From: Adineta steineri
Taxonomy: Eukaryota > Rotifera > Eurotatoria > Adinetida > Adinetidae
Assembly (NCBI GenBank): GCA_905250115.1
Contig: CAJNOI010000034.1
Span: 263,390 to 327,389, forward strand
Reading direction: 5' to 3'
DNA length: 64,000 nucleotides
The stretch's first letter is position 1; each line of letters starts with the position of its first letter. Made by a program: the position numbers and the translations under genes. Positions 24,199 through 36,438 of this stretch are shown here, in pieces. The notes beneath the pieces were generated by a model that saw only the letters and a program-made list of their open reading frames with translations, made no database searches and was not told the origin of the DNA.

Positions 24199-26122
24199 TA
24201 ATAATAAAAAAAAAACATTGAAATTTTTCTATTTTTTCCAACAATAAGTAATATGAAATGTTTGTATACTAATCATATGTATGTTTAGTTGTCTGTTATC
24301 TTATTAAATTAGCTTTTTTGTTAATAATAGTTCTTATTACTGTTAATTATTGTTGGTTTAATAAACGAATGTTTATGTACTTGTCTTTAAATAGTTTATT
24401 TTCTTTATCGGTCTCATTTTGAACACACGTAGAAAAGAAAATGAGTATCAAAAGAATTTATTCAACTATCATGTTATTAGAAATAACCAAAAAAAGTATC
24501 AATGGAATTATATTTCAATCTTTTTTTTTCAATGAATGAAGAACAATTCACATTTAATCAAATGTATCAGATTTTTTAGTTCATAGTAACATTAACATTA
24601 ATGCCTGAATAATTGCTGAGAGATATTATCATCGAATGTCCGAATCATCAGTAAAGTAATTTATCATATTGTTTCTAATAGGTTTTTCAAGAGTTATATT
24701 AATTGTAATACTATCGAGACATTTGACATATATTTAGTGTATGAGAATGTTCGATTTATGGAGTTGGTGCTTGAAATGCTTTGTCAGTCCTGAGTATTTC
24801 TAGATTAACTTCTGATATGAATGGGATGGAGGTCTATGGTTTGAACAGAACTCCCGAATTTTGCCGATACTGAAAGTCCACTGTTCTTTCGCCAACACAC
24901 CTTACGGAATTTCACTAATTGGCGAAAGCCCAGTGCACTTTCGCCAACATACTTATCGGAAATTCGCTAGTGTCGTTATGCAATTACATATGTATAAAAA
25001 TAGCTCCTGGTAATTATATTAAGGTGCTTAGACTATAATATGCGTATTCTAATAATATTAGGTTAATTTGTCACATGTATTTTACACTAATCTTATGTTA
25101 TCACAGTTGGCGAAGGAACAGTAAGACGTTTGAACCATCTTAAAAAAATAATGAAACTGTATTGAATCATACAAATAATGTTGCTTTACCAATATGTTAG
25201 GATTTAAATATTCAAAATTATTCGAGAATAGCTAACTAAAGGTATATCAATTATTTTACTGTGATAACTAATAATGAGAAATAGCCATTTTACTGAATGT
25301 CTTCTGTCTTTTTTCTGAAACCTTCACTTTGCGGATGTTTTCCGACGTGTGGTCATTTTCGTCTCTCTCCCGGATTCTACTTTGCGGACAGATTGCACTA
25401 ATTAACCCAAAAAAGTGTCTGCAATCAAGAGATAGTTTATTATCCATAACAATAAGGTATAGAAAAAAGAAATTACATATCTCTCTTTCTATAATTTCAG
25501 TCATAGGATAAGTATATCATTCTGTAGGATAATGCGATTCTTCTAGATTTGATTATATTATTTTCGCATGATTCCAATGTATATATACAAGCACAAAGAA
25601 AAACGAGTTGAGTTTTTCACATATATGTGAATGATTATAGAATAAAAAACAACAAAAGAAGCAAACAACAAAAAGATAATCGTGCATGAAAAAATAACCA
25701 GTGGACAATGAATGGATGATAGAAATGTATAAAATTTCGTTAAAGGTTTTTCATTATTTGATCTGTTTTATTTGTTCACTGTTCTTATTATGAATCAATC
25801 TTTCTTTTTGTTTATCTCTATAAATGATCAATAATGTTCAGATTGAATTCCTTTTTTTTTTCGTTGAAAATTTTGTTATTGATAAGAAAACAAAACAAAA
25901 GAAAGTTGAAAAATGAAAATAGACTATTTTTTTTACTACCACATAGACAAACGGGATGAAACATATTCAATGGTGGAAGACACATCACAAACGATTAGAA
26001 AAAAAATGGTTTAATGGAGAGAGAGAGAAAAAAAAACAAACAAAAAAAAATGTAAAAGTAAAACAGAAGTAACCACCATAAAAATGTATACAAAGAAAAG
26101 TTTATTTGTTATGTGAGTAGAT
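24199..26122. other. Convergent intergenic region
   Basis: 1.9 kb between the mutarotase-like gene (+) and ceramide synthase (-). It contains an inverted-repeat element at 24880-25122 (listed separately). The overlapping frames at 25268-25511 have no support. No gene seen. Confidence 0.5.
24880..25122. mobile_element. Candidate short inverted-repeat (MITE-like) element
   Basis: The 17-bp arms ACTGTTCTTTCGCCAAC (24880-24896) and GTTGGCGAAGGAACAGT (25106-25122) match in 16 of 17 positions as inverted repeats, bounding 243 bp. Inside are further copies of the TTTCGCCAAC core (inverted near 24919-24928, direct near 24938-24948), giving a tandem of about 50 bp. The block is richer in GC than its surroundings and has no coding capacity. 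The ends are not proven because I could not define a target-site duplication. Confidence 0.5.
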
Positions 26123-28185
26123 TTAGCTCTTCTTTTTCAAATCTTTGTCAGTAATGTTCTTAACTGAAGTTTTTGTCGGAGTTGATGTTGTTTCTTCTTC
26201 ATCTTCACGTGTATCTTCTAATCCATTTGCCGTTCCTGATAATACTCGATAAAGTAGTTGAAGAATGAACTAAAAGAAAGAAACAGATTTATGAAAATTC
26301 GAAATCATTTAATATAATATTTACATAGAGCCAATAGATATTAAGACCAAGTAAAATCCATAAAAGTGAATTAAAAAATCCATATAAACCGCAACCTCTA
26401 CCATAAGCTCGATATGCAGTAACAACACCCGTGGAATATAAAACTTTTATTGGATACCAATAAAGACGAAATAAAAACCTAATTAAAATATTTGAATTAT
26501 AAATAAATAATTTAACAACAACAAAAAAAAATAATAATATAAGATTACAAATGAACATGCTAAATATTACTAGAAGTAGAGATCAAGTATAATCTAATTA
26601 TTGTATATATCGCGTGAGAAATATGTAGAATGTATACAAGTAGGACAAAAAATGTACCTTGTATTTTTAAAACGACTATCATCACCTTGAGATGATGAGT
26701 CATGTGTTTAGAAAGTATTTCGAGGACAGATTTATTTCTTTAATATGTAAAAGTGAGTTACACCATATAACTACAGGTGTTTCATTGTTCTTAAAGAACG
26801 ATACGGATCGATTGATTCCTTCTGAATGCATCATTGCATTTTCGATCAGAAAAATTTGTAAACCTGAGAGATTTTCTTTTCGAGAATAGAATATATCTCC
26901 TAGGATATCAATTTGTTACGTTTATTCCGAGGAATATATATACATGTTCTGTTGTTAACTAGGTGATGAAATAATTATATTGTATTTCTTACACATCTCG
27001 AACGACTACTGCGTTATTCCCTAGTCATTATCATTTTAGTGTACTCCATTGTTTTCTTTTCATCAAGGGTGGTCAATATAATGAGTTGGTACTCATCTAT
27101 CTTTTCGTTGTTTGGTCAGTTCACATATCTTCTATCATATGCATGATGTCCAGTTACTGAATTTTTTATAAAGAATTCAGCTGATCAATTTGTAATCTTA
27201 TATACATATATATTTTACTTTTCCATACCAACTTAACAAAAACATAACAAAACATCCAGTTGCAGCCGTTTCCCAACGTGGACATTCTCGACCACCTTTC
27301 CGTAATGATAGATAATGTAATGCTTTTGCTAATTCAAGCCAAATATCTGTTATATCATGTACAAAAAGTACAAGTAAACCAACTTTGTGATAACTATAAA
27401 ACAAAAAAATGAATTAACAAATAATTTTATTTTATAATATATCTTACCGTGTTGCATAAGAAACAAAGATAAGTGTCATTGTTAATACATGATGTAAAAG
27501 CATAGCATAAAAATCTTTTCGTTTATAATCCATATAAAGTGTTCCATAAATGGAATGTAAATAGAATCCACATTGAACAAAATACATTACTTCTATATCA
27601 AATGGAACATTCATACCAGGTGCCCAATCTAATTAATAATATTAATAAATAAATTAAAAGAAAAATTTTGATTCTCTACTTACCATCCCAGATAAGATAA
27701 GGTTGATGAAAATAATTATAACGATAATGTAATAAGTAAACATTAAAAACCCATGTACAGGTATAAAATAAACATTTCCATGCTGATTCAGGAAATTTAT
27801 GTTTATTTAATGGCGTTAAATCAAGCCAATTAACAAGTGGCTAAAATACAAAAAAATATATAATAAAGACATAAATAATAATTAATATAAAAAATAAACA
27901 AACTTTGCAAACAAATTTTTCGAAGAAATAACGTAGAAATGTTATTGCTATAGCTATATAAATAATATAATAAACTTGATTTAATGGAAAGTAAAAATAT
28001 CGTAAAAATTCATTTATAAATGATTGTGGAAAAACATAACCATGCCACATATGTGGAGCATAATACCATGATATTGTATTCCAAATTCCTTTAACAATAT
28101 CAATATAATTTGGTGTCAATGTAATATTTCCTTTTAAATCTTTCCAATTTTCCAATTGTTCAGAAGTTAAATAAGGATGAACCAT
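26123..28185 (-). CDS. CERS1: Ceramide synthase, CerS1-like (TLC domain)
   Basis: Exons (minus) 28185-27904, 27840-27684, 27628-27448, 27393-27229, 26478-26325 and 26269-26123 give 361 aa (human CerS1 is about 350). The enzyme N-acylates sphingoid bases with fatty acyl-CoA in the ER membrane. The Lag1p motif is complete: LLHHVLTMTLIFVSYATR (His-His pair) followed by YHKVGLLVLFVHDITDIWLE with the conserved DxxD acidic pair. Then come SWFLFRLYWYPIKVLYST and GFFNSLLWILLGLNIYWLY, which align best with CerS1. No Hox-like domain is seen at the N-terminus, also as in CerS1. The C-terminus is acidic then Lys-rich (DEEETTSTPTKTS ... KDLKKKS), with an ER-type lysine tail. The intron at 26479-27228 is 750 bp; the rest are about 50-65 bp. 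Confidence 0.93.
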
Positions 28186-29672
28186 TATTCGTCTATTAAA
28201 TATCGTTTAACAACAAAAAGAAAACTAAATATACTTAAAATAACATTGATCGTCAATATTCATTTAATGATGAATGACAAGAAAAGTTCGATCTTAACAT
28301 TGTTAAAACATGACACCTAAAAAAAACAATAATGTAACTATGTGTGTAATATTGTATACTTGTTCAACTGATAAGAAACAAAAAAAGGCAAAGATATTCG
28401 CGAGTAAACTATACTCGACGTTTTTATATGTTTTTTTCTGTTCTTCTTTTTCTTCTTCTTTTTTTTTAATCTAATAATTTTCGCCCAAGACTATGTTTAC
28501 AACTAGACTAGAGAAGGATTGAGAAAAGAGAGAAGAAAAAAAAAACGAGACGACAAGCAATGAAAAGCCATGTTGAAAATAAATGATTCATCCGAAGAAA
28601 AGGAATCCACAGTAACAATAATAACAAGGAGATTGTGTAGGAGAGAAATTGCATAGATATAGGCGCTTTTTATTTACCAATCAGAAAAGAATACACAATC
28701 CTTTGTTAAATACAAATTATCTATGCATTAAATTCTTATGCAAAAATTAAATCTTAACTTGTTAAATAATCAAACGAAGAAAAGATTTCACTTATTGACA
28801 TCATATTGATATTGTTAATGTTGCTTGACAACGTCAAATTTCATACTATTTGCTTAGTTATTACACACTTTCTTTTCTTTCCTTTTCGTATGTATTATTC
28901 AACTGATTTCCCGTCTGACTCACATATTTTCATACAAATGAATAATAGCATTTCTCTGGACAAAACTACTAAGTTGATTTCTAGTAATAATTGACCTATA
29001 GCAGCACGTATTAATAGTAGGGACAATATAGAAACAAAAAGTACATTCATGTCTTACCTTTTTTTTGCTTTGATATATTAGTAATAGTATGCTTTTCTTT
29101 TGTATTCTACATAATATACAAATTACTCAAGCGAAAACTTTTCTTTTTCAAAATGTAAATACTCTTAAAAAAATTAGTTTTTATATTTGTTAATTATAAT
29201 TGCTGTACATGATTTGTTTTTTGTTGCATAAAAAATTTTAAACATATTTTACAAGTTTCGCGATATTATTATCTATTATAATCGATTAAACTACTTGAGT
29301 TTGACTAATGAGTGTATATACAGATGTCATATGGACAATTTCATCAACGATAATACCGCTAAAAGTTCAATGATCAATTTTTAATGTTCATTTGCATTTG
29401 TTTTTACTCGAATGAAATATTAATAATTTTGAACATAAATGTAAAATATGTTTATTTCTATATAGTAAAAATAATTTGATCATATACAGAAATATGTTTA
29501 TCAAAAGTTGAAGATACATGTATTTAATCTTATTGATTCATCAAAAACTCGATGAGGATTTAATACGAGTATACTGTTTTTTAGTAAATATATAAACACA
29601 TGTAATATTCATTGATTTCTTACAAATATCGAACAATTTTCATAGAACTGATATTATACCAGAGAGTGAAAA

Positions 29673-29746
29673 CGAACCGGACTCAAACTTGGTTTCAGGA
29701 AATAAAGTCAAACCAAACCGAACTCGAATCAGTAAAAGCCGGTTCG
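29673..29746. repeat. Degenerate CCGAAC-type repeat with inverted ends
   Basis: CGAACCGG (29673-29680) and CCGGTTCG (29739-29746) are exact inverted copies flanking 58 bp rich in AAACC/CCGAAC units. Probably the relic of a repeat. Confidence 0.4.
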
Positions 29747-30417
29747 ATTTGCTTTCTGTAGTATACATGTAATTAATATATTTTACTACGAAATACAATA
29801 GTTTGAACCATATTGTGACAAAAATTTGTTATTAATCGTATAATCAAAGACTATAGGAAAATTAAAAGTTTTATATAGTTTTTACATGTATGTATAGATG
29901 TACCATATCTGCATGATATTGAAAGAATTTCTGTAATATTCTCGTAATGAATCGTTTGTTACGTATCAGTTGGTGAAACTTTTATCATCATAATATTTAT
30001 TAGCATTGATCTTGTTGATAAATTTAGCAATTTCTCTACAACAGTTTGAATTATTTTCTTAGCCCATAAGCGTTCTTGAAATAGTTGGATTTACTTTGAA
30101 GAAATCAATGTTTTCAAGAGATTTCAGATTTAATTCTTGCAATCATATGAACTACAATTGAATGAATACGGATTATTACTGTATCAACTAATATTATTCT
30201 AGCTTATTGCTTTTAAATGTAGTATATACTTTCTTTTTTACGCATAATATTGAAGAAATATTTATTATAGAAAATGAATGACAGATAAAACACATTCATT
30301 TCTTTTAAATCCTATAATATGATTTTTCATATGTATTACGTATGCTTGTAATAAAATTTTGACTATTTTCAATTGTAATGTTATGTACAATAATCGGCTT
30401 GTTTTTAACGTCGGACG

Positions 30418-30567
30418 CAGTGGGTGACGATTCGGCGGCCACCACCTCCTGGCGATTCTTTGTTCTCAGAAAAAAGCGTTCAAAAAGATGTGATGGTACT
30501 TTGAATATGACTAAAGCCTCCTACGACAAACTGTCACCTCTTCACTGATTTTCTGAATCCGTCACTG
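30418..30567. mobile_element. Possible hAT-like non-autonomous relic
   Basis: A 150-bp GC-richer block starts CAGTGGGTGACGATTCGG and ends with the complement of CAGTGACGGATTCAG, so its two ends share a diverged inverted CAGTG..GACG..ATTC terminus. CAGTG-type ends are typical of hAT transposons. A 7-base similarity TTGTTTT flanks both sides but is not adjacent on the left, so no clean 8-bp duplication is shown. There is no coding potential. Confidence 0.3.
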
Positions 30568-32246
30568 GTTGTTTTGAATATTGTACTATCAGTACAAATA
30601 TACTGTATATATTTTTCAAAAACTCTATGAATTCTATGTTTAATACATAACACTAATGAATAAAAATATAAAATATACTAATATATTGCTTATCTTCTAT
30701 CATTTAATTATAAACTATTTTAAGTATTAAACGTATATTTATATCTAATAGTCATTGGTTTAATTACTGTTATAGATTCACGTGTAGATAGATTTCATAT
30801 TATTGATTTATTTAGTATAAAAAAATTTGAAATACACTGAGGACATACAAACTATTCTTAACATTGAATCACAAGTTTATTAATGAAACTTAAGTGTAAT
30901 GAAATTTTATATAATAATATCGAAATAAATTATGGCACATAGTATTACTAGATATAGATTTATTAGTATAACTTATTATATAGAGTATTACTTATAATAT
31001 TATTCCATAGGATCAATACTTTTATCAAGTTATTTGATAATTCTCTTCCAATAAATTTTAGTGTTTTCAATTATCAAACTTGATATAATATATTAACATG
31101 TATAATGATAAGAAAAAACGTTCTCATCAAATTCTTTGTTCCTAGATTTCGTATAAATAGATTAACAAGAAACTATCTAATTATTATTTTCATTATTTAA
31201 TGCTTATGTTCATTCCATCTTATTTTATTTCTCAAGTATGTTATTAATATTTTCATTATCTCAATCTTTACATTTATTTATTGATCTCTTCTTTTTTTTT
31301 CTTAGGCATTGGTTATAGCAGTAGCATATAGATAAACATAGTTTGCGTCTTCTTTTTCTGCATTTCTTTTCTTTTCCTATCGTCTTCTTTCTTGGCATAC
31401 AAGTACATTTCTTTTCCATGCTTAAAGTTTGCAAGTATATAGCATTAGACCATCGATGAACAAGGCAAAAAAGAAATCGACGAATCATAAATAAGAAAAG
31501 AATATGTAAACCGGGCATGGCGCCAAAGTAGAGGATAAGATAGGATGAGAAAACCACGAACGATTGCAAACTATATATACAACGAACAATATAATAATGT
31601 TAAATAATCTAATATCCGAAAAAAACGAGCATATGAAAGATAGTATATTCTCTTTTTGACAATACAAACAACAAATACTTGTTAACTTCAAATACAATAT
31701 ATAGTGATTAGTTTCATAAAAAAAATTCTTTTTCATATATATATGATGCATTTAAATGATATATGGATATATGTTAAATTGACAATTAATTTTATCTATA
31801 AAACATATGATTTAAAATTTGACAAATTCTTTTCTTTAATTTCATTTATTGAATATTAAATTTATGCTCGTTTATCCACGCCATCTGCATGTATGAGTTC
31901 TACGTCGCTACTCTGTCTTACATTAGCAATGTACACATCTACATCGATTTTTCTCTTTTCTTTCTTTCTAAACAGCAACAAGAATTCTTCATCGTCAGCG
32001 AATAGTGCTCCATGTCCTCGTATTGATGGTGTGTTCTCTTTCCATCAACGCTCACTTGGTACGAACATATATGTATATATATATGTGAATAATGAATCGA
32101 CAACGAGCATGCGTGGTCGATGCAAGAAAAAGAGGAAAAAAGTCAAACAAATCCGTTCGCATTTCGCCATCGAACAGAATGAGAAAAAAAATGGAGAAGA
32201 AGAAATAACATATAGCCTCGTATACACATATCAACTATAGTTGTGT

Positions 32247-32286
32247 TGTGTATGTATGTATGTATGTGTGTGTGTGTGCGCGCACG
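32247..32286. repeat. 40-bp alternating pyrimidine-purine tract (Z-DNA-prone)
   Basis: Uninterrupted alternation runs from TGTATG units through TGTGTG into GCGCGCACG. The TG/CG-rich 3' half is the sequence class that most readily flips to Z-DNA. It lies in the GC-richer part of the long gene-free region. Confidence 0.7.
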
Positions 32287-33169
32287 AACGAACAAGAAAG
32301 TAAGCTTTAACCAAGCAGCAAAAAAAGAAAGAGAACAAGAAGAAAAAAAGCAATATATAGTGCAGACAAAATGGTCGTCATCGACCGACCGAGCGACCGA
32401 CAACGCGAAAGAGAAGAAAAAAAAGATGGTATGTATGTGTTTGGAGCTTCAATAAGAAGAGAACGAGAAAAAAAAGGAGAAGAAGGCTGTACCTATACTA
32501 CCGCCATCACGCGAGTAAGCAGAAACGAACGATGGAAGAGTTTTCTCGTCAATACTGCGTGCTGTTGTGTTATTGTCGACGAGAACGAGGTGCGCTTACT
32601 GTCATCACCACCAACACCATCTTTCTTTTTTTTTTTTAATAAACATATTGCTTCTCGTATGTGAAAAACCAAATAGGAAAGAAGGAAAGAAGAAAAAAAA
32701 GGAGGAATTGTTGTAAACTATCTTGGCGCGTTTTTCTTCTCATGTTCACTCTGGTTTTTCCTTCTCTCTTTCTGTGTCGTCAACGGGAAAACAGCTCGAG
32801 AAATTGCGCGCGTTTGACAGTTTTCCTATTATCTATCTATCCACACAGATACACATTTGTTAATACATAGTCCTATTTATTAATATTATCACAATAATTA
32901 ATTTCTAAATAAATCTTTTCTATCTTTAGATAATTTACTCGAATTATTTTTCTATTTTTATCTAAACAATATTCATCTTATTTAGTGGCAAGTGATTTTT
33001 TTTGACAAATATATATATATTAAAATAAAAGAAGTATGATATTATGTTAATTGTACGCATAAAGATCAATTAAAACTATGTAAGTCAATATCTCTGTTAT
33101 TTGTTTTAATAAAATTAAACGAAAATATAGAACAAGATTATTAATGCGATTGAATGTGCGGTTTTTTTG

Positions 33170-33215
33170 ACATGTACATATATATATATATATATATGTG
33201 TGTGTATATGTGTGT
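33170..33215. repeat. 46-bp alternating AT/TG tract
   Basis: Perfect purine-pyrimidine alternation, mostly TA units with TG units at the end, about 350 bp upstream of the SERTA-like ATG. It could unwind or extrude as a cruciform, and is a likely length polymorphism. Confidence 0.65.
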
Positions 33216-33564
33216 TCTTCATTTTTGACACTGTTTTTTGGCTATCATTCAAAAGTGTGTAAAGTCAATTACTACTGTAATGTACACATCATTCATTGAG
33301 TCTTGTCTTACGTCTATATGTTCTTCTTCTTCTTCTTAATAAAACTGTATTAAGTACGTATAAAGAAAGAGACAAGAGAAAGACAGATAGTAAAAAAACA
33401 GCTGATTGTCAAAATATATAGTTAGTCAAATCGATCAATAAGTACATGTGTATTTAATAAAAGAATAACATAAAGAGAATAAAAGAGAGAAATATTGATT
33501 TCAAAGTGCATTAACTAATAAGTATGTACTTGATAATATTTAAATACTTTTTATAGATCAATTG

Positions 33565-35462
33565 ATGATGTGTGACAATCTTTCCTTGTACAAATCATTC
33601 GTTCCGTCAACGACAACAAATATACATCCTCAAATTCAAACTCAAACAACAACATCAACAATAAATTCACAATGTTTTCCCATACATGATGAAGATAATG
33701 AATACAGACCATATATGAGTGTCAAACGAAAACTGTCAGGTTTGTCTTAATCAAATAAAAAGACTAATTTAAATTATCATAAGTGATAAGCTAAGAGAAA
33801 TTTGAATAGATGATATTAACTACATGACCTATAATGATTGACAAGTCAAATAGTACACTTAAATTTCTTTCGTATATTTTTAAAACTGGATCGATGCAAT
33901 ATTATTTTGATTAAATGTCTGTAAATCTCTTAGCATCACATTGAAAGTTCTGTTATCGGATAATCTCAATCGAGATTCGAGTGGATATGACGTCAGCTAT
34001 TTGATAAGATTTCATCGGCCGTGTCTATATAGTTAGTAGCTTTAGTCAAGAGGAAAGAGCGTATTTCGGGATTCTTTAACATCCGTTTTGTTTAGTTAAA
34101 CATAAAGAAAAAAAAAGGAAAAATCCTATTTATGATCGTTTTTTCTAATTCATTTTTGATTGCATTCAATAATAAACTGAACAATATTAAAAATATTTAT
34201 CTTGTCTTAAAGAAAAAACAATGCAAAAGGTCTAGTCCGATTAGTTTTATTGAACAGCATTAAAATATCATATAACACGTTGTTTATACAAACATTTTCT
34301 ACATACTCCGTTCTTGAATTCAATTTATTGATAAATTTTGTAATTTTTAGACTATGAAGATAATCATTCGTCAAAAGTAACACTTGATTATGTATCAACG
34401 TCTTTAAATTGTAATAATAGTGATGAATCTGATGATGATGATGACGACGACGAAGATGATGACGGAGATGATGTTGATAATAATGATGATGATGATGGTA
34501 GTTCTGGTGATGATGATGATGAAATAATAAGTGATGATGAATCGCATCGTGTACATTCAACAATAGCAACAACAACACCTTGTACGATAACTCAGCGACG
34601 TCACAGTGATACAATTTATACATCATATGGTACACCAATAGTTAAACGTCGTTGTACATATTCATCAATGCATGATGATGAACAAAAACGTTGTGTACTG
34701 GTTGAATCCTATCGTAAATTGCGTGGTGTTAAAAAACCTAAATTACAAGTTAGTTTACTAATATGTAATTTAATAAAACGATTAGAAAGAACTTTTACAA
34801 AAACTCCTCCACTAAGACAACAAGAACAAGAACAAGAACATATACAGTATTATCAACATCATCATCGAACAACATATCGTTCATCATCATCAGATAGTAT
34901 TTATATGTCACCATTATCATCAACATTAGTAAATGATGAAATTGAAACAACACATCAACAGTATTCTAATTCACATTCATCTAATTATGATTCGGATAAA
35001 GTATTATTACCAGTTAATGATTTACGAACATCACCATCAATGTATCATCCATTATCGACCGATGCATATTGGCTTGCTCAATCAAATTTTGCAGTACCTG
35101 TTGTATCAACATCAGATGATGATGATGTTGATGTATCATTACATGGTGGTGGTGATTATCTTGATTTAAGTGACAATACTCTATCGTCTTCCTTTTCATC
35201 ATGTTCTTCTTCTTCTTCATCTTCTTCGTCAAATGATTGTTGTTGTTCATCAACATCTTCTACAACACTAACGAAACATCTTGTTGACACAAATAATAAT
35301 AATAATAATAATAACAACAATAATAATAATAATCATAACAATAATGATGGTTATTTTATTTATCATCATCATCATCATCATCATTCGTCATCATCAACCG
35401 GACAAACATTTTTCTATTCTCATAATGGAAATAATACCGTTGATATAATAACAACTGCATGA
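33565..35462 (+). CDS. SERTA-like domain protein with homopolymeric tracts
   Basis: Exons 33565-33739 and 34351-35462 with a 611-bp intron in phase 1 give 428 aa. An acidic tract (Asp/Glu, about residues 80-125) is followed by SYGTPIVKRRCTYSS and then, near residues 172-208, RCVLVESYRKLRGVKKPKLQ continuing VSLLICNLIKRLER. The spacing VLxxSxxKL...PxLxxSxLIxNxxxRL matches the SERTA motif of SERTAD/CDCA4/taranis proteins, small transcriptional cofactors; the match is distant. The C-terminal half is Ser/Asp/His/Asn-rich with a run of about 14 Asn and seven His, probably disordered. TTATAG lies just before the start, so an upstream non-coding exon or spliced-leader site is possible. The start ATG (two in tandem, 33565 and 33568) is inferred. 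Confidence 0.65.
33988..33995. promoter_or_regulatory. Consensus CRE (TGACGTCA) in the intron of the SERTA-like gene
   Basis: An exact 8-bp cAMP-response element, followed 30 bp later by a TATATAG box in a locally GC-richer patch. This could be an internal promoter or an enhancer for the gene. A single 8-mer can also occur by chance. Confidence 0.35.
35291..35384 (+). repeat. Coding trinucleotide repeats (AAT/AAC and CAT)
   Basis: An AAT/AAC run (35291-35346) codes for poly-Asn, and seven CAT units (35364-35384) code for poly-His in the C-terminal part of the SERTA-like protein. The Asn run mixes two codons; the His run is pure and therefore likely length-variable. Confidence 0.8.
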
Positions 35463-36438
35463 CATGATTTTCTTACTCTATTTGTATCTCTTTGTTGTGC
35501 ATCTATTTCTTATTTATGTATTTTTTTTTTGTTGCCATTGTCAAATGATAAATCTTCTCTCTTTTTTCTTCTTCATTACAAATTTACCAAAACAAACAAA
35601 GATACATGCGTATATGAATGTAAGACAAGAGTATTGTCTGTGGTATTGAACGGTTCGTTTTTCGTATATAAAACTTCTGTTTTTCATTTTGTTTGTTGAT
35701 GTTGTTGTTTGTTCACTTCTTTTTTTTTCAATCTGTGCCTCTGGGTTTTGTTTTCCTTTTTTTCTTTTTTGTTTTACAATTCTCTTGAACTTCATTTTTT
35801 TTCTATGAAATTTCATGATGATGTTTAAAGGAAAAGAATGTGGAAAGAAAAAAAACAAAATACTTCAATATTAATATGATTTATCAAAGAGATCAGAGAA
35901 TATTTGCGGAAAAAGTCATTCAATAGTAATACTTATGCTCGATGCACTTGTATTTGTCTGATGCTTTCAAACAAACTAATGAAGATTGTTGTAAAACATA
36001 AACCATTTCTAATATACATATGAAAAGGAAGATTAACATTACCTCTATAGAAGATTTGAACAAGAAAGGATATCGTACGATGAAATGATCTATAAGAAAA
36101 AAACTGTTAGTTTTTTTTGTAGCAATCGACTGAAAGCGCCATCGAATTTTTAGCATAAACTGTTTGTTAATTCGTCAGAACTTTATTGACAAAACTTCAT
36201 TTCTTTCTTTCTTTCATCACTTTCTCCTTTTCAAACCTCCTTCATAAATTTTTTGTACATAATAAAAAAGAAATCGGAAGAAAATTTGTCAAAAAACAGA
36301 CTAATAGTAATAATCAAAAAGAATTGTCTCGTCAAAGAGAAAAATTTATTCTTTGTCGATCGTAAACTTTATGAATCGAAATAAAAAATGTTTCTAGATA
36401 TGTAAGTAAATATTCGTCAATATGTTATTTTATGGCTA
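35463..36438. other. Intergenic
   Basis: About 1 kb of T-rich then A-rich DNA between two plus-strand genes. The frames at 35464-35649, 35541-35858 and 35920-36156 are not supported. It probably includes the 3'UTR of the SERTA-like gene. Confidence 0.5.

Larger units (their letters stand above)
28186..33564. other. Longest gene-free region, divergent promoters
   Basis: 5.4 kb between ceramide synthase (-) and the SERTA-like gene (+). I find no exon series with family resemblance on either strand. The frames at 28806-28994, 31261-31751, 31893-32403 and 32371-32870 are low-complexity. The region holds a degenerate repeat (29673-29746), a possible hAT-like relic (30418-30567) and two alternating purine-pyrimidine tracts (32247-32286, 33170-33215). 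Sequence from about 31900 to 32860 is clearly richer in GC and CG dinucleotides and may be a promoter or a non-coding transcript. Confidence 0.5.

Noticed and set aside
32045..32870. Several overlapping frames of 60-97 aa on both strands
   Set aside because: Low-complexity Lys/Arg/Phe translations of GC-richer repeats; no domains and mutually overlapping.
33562..33564. Start codon of the SERTA-like gene at 33562
   Set aside because: The codon is TTG; the first ATG is at 33565.
34207..34638. Antisense His-rich 143-aa frame
   Set aside because: It is the complement of GAT/GAC codon runs encoding the poly-Asp tract of the SERTA-like protein; no independent support.
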